A stretch of DNA of 64,000 nucleotides from Bin80 sp026708685. GTDB lineage: Bacteria; Bacteroidota; Rhodothermia; Rhodothermales; Bin80. Below are positions 8,561-18,600 of this stretch, in pieces (the first letter of the stretch is position 1; each line of letters starts with the position of its first letter). The DNA is taken from the NCBI GenBank assembly GCA_965200955.1, contig OZ241742.1:3224001-3288000 (forward strand), read 5' to 3'. The translations under genes and the position numbers were made by a program. The notes below the pieces were generated by a model. That model was not told where the DNA came from. It made no database searches and worked only from the letters and a program-made list of their open reading frames with translations.

Positions 8561-10492
8561 CTTGACTTCGGCGGTTTGAGTTGAGGTAAAATCATCAAAA
8601 CCCCATTTAAAGCCATCTGGGGGCGTTTTTATTGGTCTTCTCGCGTGTGGTGTTCAGTGTTGTTTCTTAAAGATCTATGTCGTATATTGGGGGTTGATCA
8701 GAAAACTCATGTTTGTACGAGAATTACGCCGCGATACGACCAAAAACGTCGGGGTCAAGATTGTCGAGAATTACCGTAACAAGGACGGTGAGACTCGTCA
8801 GCGGATTATCCGACATATGGGAAGTGTTCCCGAAGGAGAGCCCTTGGAAGTGCTGCTCCGTCTCGCCTATCTGGAGATGGAACGGATTCAGAGGGAGACC
8901 AAACCCACTCTGTTTCCAGCAGAATCCTATGTAGACGAGATGGTGTTGGCTTGTATGAAGCCCAAGGACACGGGTCCACTTCCGATTGCCGATGCCCGCA
9001 AGCTAGAAGAGGATCGCAGGATCTGTTTAGGGTTTCATGAAGCGATCGGCGTATTGTATGATACGATGGGGTTTTCGGAGGTCTTCACATCGCGTCAGAA
9101 GATGTCTCGTTGACTCTTTAAGCAGGCGGTTTTGCTTCGCTTGGGTGCACCTGGGGACAGTAAACTAGCCCATTCCCGGCAGATGTCCAAAGATGCAGGT
9201 GTTGAGGTTCTGGTCGACAAGTTTTACCGGATGATGGATACGGTGACCCATGATCGGATTGCACAGTTGCAACAGCTGGTCATGGACGAGACCATGGGCA
9301 TGGTCGGTGGGAAGCTACGGGCGCTCTTTTTTGATGTAACTACCTTGAGTTTTGCCAGTGAGATGTCCGATGAGCTTCGAAAGAAAGGGTACAGCAAAGA
9401 TGGAAAGCATCAAAAGGTTCAGGTGGTGCTCGCCTTGATCCAGACCCAGGACGGACTTCCGGTGACCTACCGACTCTTTCCCGGCAATACGGCCGATGTG
9501 AAGACCTTGGAACCGGCCATGATGGATCTAAAAGAGCAATTTGAGCTGGATCAGATGATTGTCGTAGCAGATGCGGGGATGTTGAGTAAAGAGAATCTGG
9601 CGTTGCTCCAGAGTTTAGGATGTGATTATGTGGTGGCTGCACGGCTACGATCGTTAAATCAGGTGCATACCAAGGCGATTCTCGGCAAGGAACCCTGGAC
9701 CGAACTCGCGACTGGACGTAAGGTGCGAGAGCACACCCTGGGTGGACGACGGCTGATTCTACGCTATTGCCCTGAGAAGGCGAAGCGTGATGTGTGTAAG
9801 CGGGAAGAGGCGGTGAAGAAAGTCAAAAAACGGCTTGTGCAGGGTGTAAAGGGGGTGGGTCGGACAGGTCGATTTTTGAAAGTGGATCCCGACGGGGTGC
9901 AGTTGGACGAGGCGGCCATTGCGAAGGATGAGAAGTATGATGGACTCCATGGTGTGTGGACCAGCTTGAAGAAACTGCCTTGCGAACGGGTCTACCATTA
10001 TTATGGCGAGTTATGGCGGATTGAAGAAGGATTCCGCGTGATGAAGCACACCATGTCGGTTCGCCCCGTGTTTCACTGGGTAGAGAAACGCGTGCGTGCA
10101 CATATCGCCATCTGCTTTGTAGCGTTTGCACTCTTACGCATCCTACGCCACCGATACAATGCCATGTTTGGTGAAAAACAACGCCTGAGTGAGGAACAGA
10201 TTTTAACAGAACTCAGTCTGGTGCAGGCCTCCATCATTCGTGATCGGGGAACGAATGCAGAATATCTATTGCCTTCCAAGCCCAGAAAGGAAGCCCTTCA
10301 ACTCTATAAGGCGGTCGGACAACAACTCCCTCACCAGACGGTCCTCTTCAAGGAGGGAACGATCCAGTAATCGTATCCCCCACATTTACAGAAATCCTTG
10401 AAAATTCTTCCTAAATAGGGAGGATGTGGTGTTCAGTTTTCCCGAAAATCTATCCCCAATGCCTCTGTGGCAAAGGTAACCGCCGAACTCAG
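8561..10492 (+). mobile_element. IS1634-family insertion sequence (about 1.93 kb) with long target duplication
   Basis: The boundaries are fixed by the 125-bp direct repeats. The ends are imperfect inverted repeats: left CTTGACTTCGGCGGTTT and right (reverse complement) CTGAGTTCGGCGGTTAC share TTCGGCGGTT. Inside is one DDE transposase frame with an internal stop. The IS1634 element of Mycoplasma mycoides is known for making long, variable-length direct repeats on insertion, so the 125-bp duplication supports both the family and the boundaries. A hairpin (CCCCA 8601-8605, TGGGG 8618-8622) followed by GCGTTTTT near the left end may shield the transposase from outside transcription. Confidence 0.88.
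8709..10370 (+). pseudogene. IS1634-family DDE transposase with an in-frame TGA
   Basis: A single frame of 554 codons. It starts at ATG 8709 (MFVRELRRDTTKNVGV, like the family N-terminus) and is broken only by a TGA at 9111-9113, between codons SR and LFKQAVLLRLG. A TTG at 8694 also opens the frame. Catalytic blocks are all downstream of the stop: first Asp in ALFFDVTTLSF, second in VVADAGMLSKENL, and the Y-(2)-R-(3)-E-(6)-K signature in YGELWRIEEGFRVMK. Everything except the stop looks intact, so this is either a recent nonsense mutation (CGA or TGG to TGA) or read-through. Without suppression the element would need transposase supplied in trans. Confidence 0.85.
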
Positions 10493-10617
10493 GAACGCGG
10501 AGGTATAAAGATGAGCCTCGTTAAGTTTGACAAGATCTAAGACATAACGGCAACGGTCAAATGACTCTGATTGTCTTCCACTGATTAATTCAATCCAAAG
10601 ACATGAATCCCAATAAT
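10493..10617 (+). repeat. 125-bp direct repeat, right copy (target-site duplication)
   Basis: A perfect copy of 8436-8560. It is preceded directly by the right end of the insertion sequence (AACCGCCGAACTCAG) and continues outward into the intact 5' part of the PIN gene. Confidence 0.95.
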
Positions 10618-10651
10618 ACTGATCAATAGATTTTATAATAATCGCCCGCAT
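10493..10651 (-). pseudogene. PIN-domain (VapC-like) toxin gene, 5' part
   Basis: It starts at ATG 10651 (MRAIIIKSIDQYYWDSCLWI); the Asp of YYWDSCLW is the first acidic residue expected of a PIN domain. The frame runs through LYTSAF and then into insertion-sequence DNA, giving a chimeric 72-residue ORF ending at 10433. The true continuation lies at 8435 and below, on the other side of the IS. The start lies inside the 3' end of the upstream 231-codon frame, which suggests the pair was once translationally coupled, as in toxin-antitoxin operons. Confidence 0.75.
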
Positions 10652-11318
10652 GAAGTCTGTCTAAATACTCCCTTGGGGATAATCCGCCTGTAAAATCAGG
10701 ATCTATAATATCTTCAAGAGTAACATTGCTTTCAGAGAGCATTTCAAGCCGTCCATTGACGATTTTTTGTACTTTTCCATTCTCTCCGTACATTATTTCA
10801 CCATGGATTCGTACTGATAGACCATTCCATGCGTAATAAGCAGTAATTTCAGACTCCCACTTTGAGTGCTACTCATCCGAAAGGCAACACCATACTTGTT
10901 TACCCAGACTACTCGCTTGAATTTTCATTGCAGGTTTACCGTAGTGTTTTCCCAGAGCTACAATCGTCCCTTTAATTGATCCAAGTTCAATATGTTTTCC
11001 CGATCCAGAACCAGAGAGGGGGGCTTTACGGGATGAATTTAATACTTTTAATCCGAGCTTTGCGGTCTGAGGGAGCACCTCGATTTCATGTAGACGATCG
11101 TTGTATGGGAGTGTAAAGATTGTCCTTCCTATCCCATTCGTATTACGGTGAAGAATTTTTTTAGTTGGATCATGCAGAAACATTGGTAAATCTGGATCCC
11201 AATCGGCACCGGTTGATATAGCCTCATAAAATTGTTGAAAGGCACGGGCGTTAGGATCTACTAAAGTATAATCAATATCCTGAGTCACTACATTGTACGG
11301 AGTACACTCTACCGTCAA
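10623..11318 (-). pseudogene. Gene upstream of the PIN toxin (possible antitoxin-like partner), interrupted by a TAG
   Basis: The frame is 232 codons from a TTG start at 11318 (with AGGAG seven bases upstream) to TGA at 10623-10625, interrupted once by TAG at codon 150 (10869-10871). The two halves read as one protein: VWCCLSDE before the stop and HSKWESEITAYYAWNGLSVR after. The C-terminal part (KIVNGRLEMLSESNVTLEDI) contains a segment like those in antitoxin-type proteins, but no DNA-binding fold was recognised, so the partner role rests on the 29-base overlap with the PIN gene. The first 149 residues could still be made as a truncated protein. Confidence 0.6.
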
Positions 11319-12306
11319 TGGATTACTCCTACGAATTTCCTATATATCAAGGAGTACAAGATCATCGTTTTTTCCCCTTTAATATCGAGAAAAATCAGAT
11401 ATCTGTTGGAAAGCATCGTGAAAATCAAGCAGTTGAGCATGATTATGAGAAGCTTCAACAACAACTTTGTAGGGATGCAACATTCTAGTTTTTCTATAAT
11501 TGAGATGAATAGCAAATTAAATAATTGAAAGGTTTTTGAGATATAACAGAGCAGATTGATCAAAAACCTTTCGCGCGATTACAAAGTTGACCCAACATGA
11601 TAAGGGTCGGACCTCTCATGTATGATGATTCATCTCTGAATAACCATAAATTTACAGATTTGTTCCAAGGATTACAAACCCTCAACACCTGAGGCTAATG
11701 CAAAACCTAACAAGCAAATCAAAAAAGTGTCTCAAATGACACCCAGTCCATATATCCGTGAATATACCGAGGTTTTGCTCAAGCCTCACCCACTAAATCT
11801 TTGAGACTATTCACCATAATTTTCTTGGTTGAAAACGATTAAATCAAATGGTGCTACCACTTTTTGAATGTAACACTCCAATGTCGGGCTGCCTCTGGTA
11901 TTTAAGATCGATATCAGTATTCAATAATCAATGATAATCGGACTTCTATTGTTTCACACAGCATTCATAAAAGGATGGAATCTATCCAAGATAAAAAGCA
12001 AATACAAGATCCAATTAACCAAAACATCAGTGTTGTTTTTAACAACCGCTGGAACTCTCTCCTAAGCCTGTTACCAATATTCATGGTTTTCCATGATATG
12101 ATCTACGCTGGCTTATCCATCCATCTTATGGATACTCAAGGTAGATTTTCTGAGACCTATTTCTCAATGGTATAATGTCCCTGTGGAAGTTTCTCGGAAA
12201 GATACCTCAATATCAAGATACGTTCTGATATCTTGGTCTGCTTTTCATCAATCATTTCATAGATCATGGTTTCTTTTCAATAGCTCTGAAATGCTATGTA
12301 CGGTAA
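11319..12306. other. Long AT-rich gap without a credible gene
   Basis: Nearly 1 kb. Short open frames here have poor composition and no recognisable motif. A 28-bp stretch at 11846-11873 (AAATGGTGCTACCACTTTTTG core) resembles the first part of the dispersed repeat at 7873. A small hairpin CAAGATA/TATCTTG lies near 12210-12235. It is most likely decayed accessory DNA between two toxin-antitoxin-type loci. Confidence 0.5.
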
Positions 12307-13557
12307 TCATGAAACGTTATGCATCATCTTCTCAAGATGAGATTGAACCTGACGGTTTGTTGAACCGCTGACTGCATGATTTTTCGATAGTTGGCTCCAT
12401 TGGTGAAGAGAGTCTTTTGTTTGTTTAATAATCGTTTGAATCATTGAATCGCTGATCTGGGCATGTTTTCCCAACGCTATAAGGTGGTCGCTCCGTATGG
12501 ATTTTCCTTCGCCCATGACCGTTGTGCTCTGCTCCCCACCTGGACCCATTGAGAATGTAAGATCATAGGCAGGTGATGCTTTCCATTCTCCTGTCGGATC
12601 CATCAGAAATGAAAAATTTTTTGAATGATCATCACGGTTATGTGCCATCACGTTAAAAACGGCCAAACGAAATACTTGCTCTACCTCACGCACATCCTGA
12701 GTCAGCATCATCGTAAGTTCTATCAAATCTTTATAGTCAAGGGCTGGAAATCTATGATCCGAGTGTAACAGTCCACATGCGGTATGCATATGCAATCGAT
12801 GACCTTGATTGGCTCTATCAAAACGCTGGACGGCAAAATATCCTGATCCATGCTTTGCTGGAAATAAATGCGTAGGTGGAACCTTGACTCCTGCGTCATG
12901 GGCCATCTGGGAGTACACATATTCCATTGCCCCAGCATCGGGCCCATCATGGACATTCGCAAATTTTACAATCCATGGCTGGTAGCCTTTTGGAATGGTT
13001 TGACTCCCATGAATGAGATGGTTGGTTTCGCGATTGAATCCAATCAATGCCTTGGGGCGTGCCCCTGATGATGATCCGTTTAATAACAGTAATTGATCCA
13101 AAATATCTGAGGCTTCTCCTTCTAATAGATCATGGGATGTTTGATAGAAATGATCTAGGTTGATATCAAAGGTTTCAGCATCCGATGACAGTATAGGCTC
13201 ATAGACCAATGCTCCCATCCCATGATGACCTACATGTGCCAATCGATCAAGGGGGCTCAAAGAATGGAGTGATATACCACGGCGGCGCATGACTCTGTCA
13301 AACAATAGACGACCCCATCCATCTGGTAAACTATCATTGAAAACACCCGGTAAACCTTCAAAAATCTGTTCATCAAAGGTGATCAGCCCCGATGTGCGAG
13401 GTAATCTAATAGGCGATAGATCATAACCCTCACGCAATAAATCAGAGGAGTATTGAAAGTAGAGTTGGTGATCCCTGATCGCTAAATCACCCACTGGAGT
13501 CACACCGCCTCCAAAGTCCAAGCCAACCTTAATATGTTGAATTGGTTTGCAGCTCAT
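12307..13557 (-). CDS. hipA: HipA-like serine/threonine kinase toxin
   Basis: 416 residues with the HipA N-terminal coupling domain (about 8-110) and the kinase fold. Visible elements: Gly-rich ATP loop GSSSGARPKALIGFN (161-175), PWIVKFA with the ATP-binding Lys (194-200), catalytic-loop HNRDDHSKNFSF (306-317; D309 is the expected catalytic Asp), and metal-binding YDL (D332). Those two Asp positions coincide with E. coli HipA numbering. HipA kinases phosphorylate translation targets such as glutamyl-tRNA synthetase and induce dormancy. The gene starts inside the stop codon of the hipB-like gene (ATGA overlap), so the pair is one transcript. All catalytic residues are present. Confidence 0.9.
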   Translation of the reverse strand: MSCKPIQHIKVGLDFGGGVTPVGDLAIRDHQLYFQYSSDLLREGYDLSPIRLPRTSGLITFDEQIFEGLPGVFNDSLPDGWGRLLFDRVMRRRGISLHSLSPLDRLAHVGHHGMGALVYEPILSSDAETFDINLDHFYQTSHDLLEGEASDILDQLLLLNGSSSGARPKALIGFNRETNHLIHGSQTIPKGYQPWIVKFANVHDGPDAGAMEYVYSQMAHDAGVKVPPTHLFPAKHGSGYFAVQRFDRANQGHRLHMHTACGLLHSDHRFPALDYKDLIELTMMLTQDVREVEQVFRLAVFNVMAHNRDDHSKNFSFLMDPTGEWKASPAYDLTFSMGPGGEQSTTVMGEGKSIRSDHLIALGKHAQISDSMIQTIIKQTKDSLHQWSQLSKNHAVSGSTNRQVQSHLEKMMHNVS

Positions 13558-13862
13558 GAGCGTGATCCACGCTTTCGGTTTAGAGGGACTTTACCAGAGA
13601 TTACTTCTTCAATGGATGCAAAGTTGACGGGATCAGGGGCACTGGCGGCGACCGTTTTCTTCAAACCTCCAATAATCATCATCAGTTTGAACAAATTTTC
13701 AACAGAAATATTACCACTCTGCTCAAATTTTCTCAGAGTTCCAAGTTGAACCCCAGCTCTCTCACTTAGACCAACCTGCGTGAGATTCAAAGCCAGCCGA
13801 CGTTCCTTCATGTTGACGGCAAGTGCTTTTTTGGCCCTTGATGGTGTCATAAATGCTATCAT
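13554..13862 (-). CDS. hipB: HipB-like XRE-family antitoxin/repressor
   Basis: A 102-residue helix-turn-helix protein (LNLTQVGLSERAGVQLGTLR at about 28-47) directly upstream of and overlapping the kinase gene by 4 nt. HipB proteins bind HipA and repress the operon from operators at its promoter. The tail is basic (PLNRKRGSRS). Start at 13862; an inverted repeat lies just upstream (13871-13883). Confidence 0.88.
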   Translation of the reverse strand: MIAFMTPSRAKKALAVNMKERRLALNLTQVGLSERAGVQLGTLRKFEQSGNISVENLFKLMMIIGGLKKTVAASAPDPVNFASIEEVISGKVPLNRKRGSRS

Positions 13863-13870
13863 TTGAATAC

Positions 13871-13883
13871 TTATTGTAAATAA
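13871..13883 (-). promoter_or_regulatory. Candidate HipB operator / hipBA promoter
   Basis: TTATT-GTA-AATAA is a perfect inverted repeat with a 3-nt spacer, 8 bases upstream of the hipB start. The next 40 bases repeat TTGTAA/TTGTTA-like words. HipB-type repressors commonly bind such sites over their own promoter. Assignment rests on position and symmetry only. Confidence 0.4.
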
Positions 13884-14034
13884 TCTTTGTAATTGTGAAT
13901 ATATTGTTACTTATCATTCTTCATTCGGATCCATATCAATACCGCATACATAGAGTATGTGATCATGCGTAACAATCAAATTTTAACCCATGTGGACTAT
14001 TTTTCTGGACCATCCATGCAGGTCAATGGTGTAT

Positions 14035-14826
14035 CTACATCTTTTCTTGACGTTTACACTCCTCCCATAATGCGTCCAGCTCTGCAAGATCAGCGTTGTC
14101 TATGCTGACAACTTTGGATTCTACATAGCCTAGTCGACTCCGAAAACGATTGTTCGTTTCGCGGAGTGCATCCTCTGGATTGATGTTATGCTTTCGGGCA
14201 TAATTCACCAATGCAAACAGTACATCCCCAAATTCTTCCTCACGCTCTTGATCTGAGGTAGCCGATTTAAATTCTTGAATTTCCTCTTCTACTTTCTCCC
14301 AGGTGGTATTCTGATCTGGAAAATCAAAACCAACGCTGGCAGCTTTCTGTTGCATTCTATAGGCACACAGCAGGGCTGGTAAATGGAGGGGGACTCCGCT
14401 TAGAACCGAAGTGCGATCTTTTTCTTTTGCTTTGAGGGCTTCCCAATTTTCGAGTACTTCGTCAACCCCCGAAACCTGGAGATCCTCAAAAACATGTGGA
14501 TGTCTGTAAACCATTTTATCGGTCACAGTAGCGATGACATCGGCTAAAGTAAAGTGGCTTTCCTCTTCGGCAATGACGCTGTGAAGAATGATTTGTAGCA
14601 GTACATCTCCCAATTCACGGCACAGTTCATCCATATTTTGATGATCCAGTGCATCAACGGTTTCATAGGCTTCTTCAATCAATAAATGACGAAGTGAAGA
14701 ATGAGTCTGCTTACGATCCCACGGGCATAATTGCCTGAGTTGACGTACTACATTCACCAAAGTCTTCCACGCAGTGGTTGAGTCATTGGGTTCTGAAAAC
14801 GATGGGTCAAATACTTCTTTTTGCAT
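14035..14826 (-). CDS. mazG: MazG nucleoside triphosphate pyrophosphohydrolase
   Basis: 263 residues with two MazG domains. The first (about 20-125) has LCPWDRKQTHSSLRHLLIEE and the metal-binding helices EEAYE and ELGDVLLQIILH; the second (about 160-250) has EEIQEFKSA and EFGDVLFALVNYARKH. The enzyme hydrolyses NTPs/dNTPs to monophosphates and pyrophosphate, cleaning the nucleotide pool. Length matches E. coli MazG (263). It stands alone, about 170 bp from hipB, and is probably a housekeeping gene rather than part of the toxin-antitoxin locus. Confidence 0.93.
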   Translation of the reverse strand: MQKEVFDPSFSEPNDSTTAWKTLVNVVRQLRQLCPWDRKQTHSSLRHLLIEEAYETVDALDHQNMDELCRELGDVLLQIILHSVIAEEESHFTLADVIATVTDKMVYRHPHVFEDLQVSGVDEVLENWEALKAKEKDRTSVLSGVPLHLPALLCAYRMQQKAASVGFDFPDQNTTWEKVEEEIQEFKSATSDQEREEEFGDVLFALVNYARKHNINPEDALRETNNRFRSRLGYVESKVVSIDNADLAELDALWEECKRQEKM

Positions 14827-15633
14827 GAGGAAGTCTGATATTTTATGTTCATAATGCTGTGTCCATCAAGAGGAATATCCTCAATCTGATCTAAAAACAA
14901 AATCTTGTTGTTTTGCCTTGGGGAGATGATCAGAATAGACTGAAAGGATTCAAAGATCCTTTGGCCATAGTAAAGTGATCATTACAAATGACCAGATCCA
15001 TAAAGAAAATGCAGTCCATACCGGACATTCAGGATTCGCATGCCCCAATTATGGACAAATTGTCGAGCTCAAACACTCTGCAAATGGGCACCTATTTCCT
15101 AATGGTTATACTTATTTGAGTGAGCAACGCTTAAACCGTGATTCGTAAGCAGGATTTTGTCTCAGAAAATCGGACATCAGCGTGACTTTCATGGAGTGAT
15201 GATCACTCTTAGAAACTGAGTGAGATAACAAACAGCTTCATAGATACGCCTGAGATAGACAAGAGTATTCCACGATTCACTCCACTGAAGCAGTAATTTG
15301 AAATCTTGTCCACCTTGAATCCTCTTCTGACAAATACACCAAATCATAGCCGAGATCGTCTCTCGGCTATGATTTGAACAGTTTTTATCGCATCCATCAA
15401 CACTAACCAAGGACTTAAGGAAAACAAAGACGCATTCAGTCACGGCGGGGACGCGAATCTCGTTACATTCACACCCATATGACAGTGATCGCGATGTGAG
15501 TCAGTGGAGGCAGAAGCGAACGACGCAAGATCCGATTGCAAAGTATCGTATCCTCAGTACTCTCCATGTAGCATGTTCTGTGTTCTCAAAAAAAGAGCAT
15601 CAAAACAAAAGTAGAGTTCTGTATGGCTGCACC
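14827..15633. other. Intergenic region with a strong hairpin
   Basis: About 800 bp with no credible gene. Its main feature is the 16-bp hairpin at 15340-15376. It holds the leftward promoter of mazG and the 3' flank of the large repeat protein gene. Confidence 0.5.
15340..15376. terminator. Strong 16-bp hairpin, probable terminator
   Basis: CAAATCATAGCCGAGA (15340-15355) and TCTCGGCTATGATTTG (15361-15376) form a perfect 16-bp stem with a 5-nt loop. On the plus strand it is followed by AACAGTTTTT. On the minus strand it lies about 260 nt past the stop of the gene ending at 15634, which is the only nearby gene it could terminate. The T-run is on the opposite strand, so its direction is unclear. 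Confidence 0.55.
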
Positions 15634-18600
15634 TTATCGGAGGCTCATAAAGTGTCCAACATGTACAGCGGTCGCATTTCCTTCCAGAGACGTTGCGACC
15701 ATCCTGTAGAGATAAGGACCCGATGGCAGTGTCATGGGATCTAACTCAATCTCACGTGCCCATCCCGAGGTTACACTCACCTCTGGCTGTGCATAGACAC
15801 GCCTGCCCGTGACATCCAATACTTCAATTTGAATGAGGGCGGTCCATGGAAGATCAAACACTATGTTTGTTGAATGCAAAAAGGGATTGGGATAATTCGC
15901 GTGAAGCGTAAAGTCTTGTGGTAGCGGATCTATCTGGTCTTCTGTAGAGACAGGAGAAACCACCTCAATGGTGAACTCCAGACTGTCTCGGGCTCCCTTT
16001 GCATCCACTGCCTGATATTTCATCGAAACTGGCGGGGAAACCTGAAGAGGAATCCCGGTGATAGAGCGTGTTGTAGACGCGTACCTTAAGTCAAACGGGA
16101 GAGAAAACAGGTTGAGGGTATACTGAATCGGAGCTACCCCGTTGGAAACTTCTGGAAGAACAAGGGCTGGGATGGCCTGCCCTCTCGGGTAGGACTGATT
16201 GGAAACCTGTCCCGTAAACGTCAGAGCATAGACTTCTATACTGAATTCAATGTCCACCGACATTCCATTGGAATCCTTGGCTACATATTTAAACTCCTGA
16301 TCATCCGTCGGCATGGAAGGAACTCCCGTGATAGCCCTTGTTTCTTGATCAAAGGACAGCCCCTTCGGAAGAGTCGGAGTCAGCGAATAGGTATAGGGAG
16401 GAACTCCTCCCGTAGCAGCTGGAAGAATGAAATTAGTCACTGGGAGATCCTTGGGTAGCAACTGATCATCCACTGTACTGATCAAAGTCAATTGAATGAG
16501 CGCTGTGACTTCTAAATTGAATTGAATGGATTCTGTAGTTTGATCTGCATCCTCTACGGAATAAGTAAACAAAGTCTGATCAAAGGCATCCATTGGAGTT
16601 CCACTAATCGTTCGCGTGGAGGAATTGAAACTCAGCCCGTTTGGCAAATCAGGAGTCAGAGTATAGGAGTAAGGAGATGTCCCTCCTGATGCGGGAGGCA
16701 GAACGAGATCTGTAATGGATACTCCTTGAGTAAAAGACTGAGCACCAACAGAACCATCAAGAATCAAAGGGGCGGCGACTTCATTCACCTCAATATTGAA
16801 TGTCTCAGAGTCTGAACTCCCATTTGCATCTTCAACAGAGTAGGTGAATGTAATGGGTGTTGTAACTGCATTGGGTGTACCACTGATCGTCCGAGAATCA
16901 CTGTTGAAGGAAAGACCGTTTGGCAATGCGGGAGCAAGTGTATAGGCATACGGAGGAAGACCGCCCGTCGCAATGGGTAATACGAGGTCAGTAATCGGTT
17001 GATTGACCGTAAAAGATTGATCATCCACAGAGCTGGAAATAGATAATGCACCGGGAGCATTGACCTGAATCGTAAACGTCTCAGAGTCCGTATCCCCATC
17101 CGAATCTTGGACAGTATAGGTAAATGTAGTTGAAGGGGCAATCGCTTGAGGTACTCCGCTGATCGTTCGAGAATCATCATCAAAGGTGAGACCATTCGGC
17201 AGTGAAGGCACTAGAGTATAGGTATACGGTGTACTTCCTCCAGTCGCTATGGGGAGCTCAAGATCTACGGTTTGCCCCAGAGAAAAAGATTGATCTGATA
17301 CTGTTCCGCTCAACGATAAATTTTGCGGAGTGGGTGGAGGGGGTGGAGGAGGAGGAGCTGACACCTCAATTGAGAATTGTTGAGAGCGCTGAGTTCCATC
17401 ATTATCGGTGACTCCATATGTAAAATTTTGGCTTGCCGAAACACCCGTGGGAGTTCCGCTGATCGTTCGCGAGGATGCGGCGAATTGAAGTCCCGTTGGC
17501 AAACTAGTAGGCGTTAACGTATACGTATAGGGAGAAGTGCCTCCCGTTGCAGCAGGGAGAACAAGATTGACTTGTGAACCTTGAGTGAATGTTTGATTAG
17601 ATACACTAGGTAATGATAAGGCTTGATTACCAGCGGTTTCAACGGTAATGGTGAAAGTGAGCCTTGCTTCGGCTTGAGGATTATCACTATCTGTGACCAA
17701 GTAGGTCATTGACATCCCAGATGTAGCCGACCTAGGTGTTCCGCTTATCGTACGAGACGTAGAGTTGAAACTGAGTCCACTCGGCAAAGAAGATAATCTA
17801 AACCTGTAAGGCCCTTGTCCACCTCTTGCATTGGGCAAAACCAAGTCATTGATTTGTTGCCCCTGTGTGAATGTCTGATCTGAGATCGTACCAGTAAATG
17901 CCAGTGACGGATTGGCATTCGTTACTTCAATATTGAAAGTGAGTTCGGCAGTAGTATTTCGCCTGTCCGTCACAGTATATGTAAATTCTTGCAAGGCAAA
18001 TATTTGAGTCGGTGTCCCAACAATCACACGCTCACCGAACATTAACCCCATTGGTAGAGTCGTAGGAGATAATGTATATGTATAATCTTCTGAAACAGAT
18101 CCACCACTTGCCTCAGGGAGGGTGAAATCAACGAATACATCCCTCTGAAAGGATTGATTTGCTATGGTCTGCGTACCAAAAGATAAAGGATTGTTGACCT
18201 CAATGATGAATTCCAGAGTTCCAGGGACTCCATCTGAATCGGTTACCAGGTAGGTATACGACGTTGGAACTGTAACTTGAGTTGGAGTGCCTACAATATT
18301 GTTATCGCGGGCATTCGGTGTAAATCTCAGCCCCCGAGGTGGTGCTTTGGGGGCATGTGTCACAGGATCAACAATTTGAAACGTATAGGGTGCGTTTCCA
18401 CTCGTTGGACTTGGAAAAACAAAAGCAGGTGCCGACTCATTTCTGAAATAAAAGCGATCCGCATCAGTAGCATTTGTATATGCAAGCATTAATTTATCAC
18501 AGTAAAAAGCGGAAGGTGCTCTTGGTAATATATTTCGGTCTGTCATCCAATCACGAAAGCGTTGATCATCGGGGGCACATAGAGCGTTGGAAGCAGTTTT

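Noticed and set aside
8694..10370. Two separate transposase genes (orfA/orfB with programmed frameshift)
   Set aside because: Both pieces are in the same frame, separated only by one TGA, so this is a single gene with a stop rather than a frameshift pair.
11315..11563. 82-residue minus-strand ORF rich in Leu, Ile and Phe
   Set aside because: Looks like a membrane protein only because the DNA is AT-rich; overlaps the start of the better supported 231-codon gene.
11975..12371. Two plus-strand ORFs (66 and 62 residues) before hipA
   Set aside because: Composition and lack of any motif or start signal suggest chance frames in decayed DNA; the second overlaps hipA.
16785..17195. 136-residue minus-strand ORF within the repeat protein
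   Set aside because: An out-of-frame shadow created by the tandem repeats; the 1233-residue frame explains the region.
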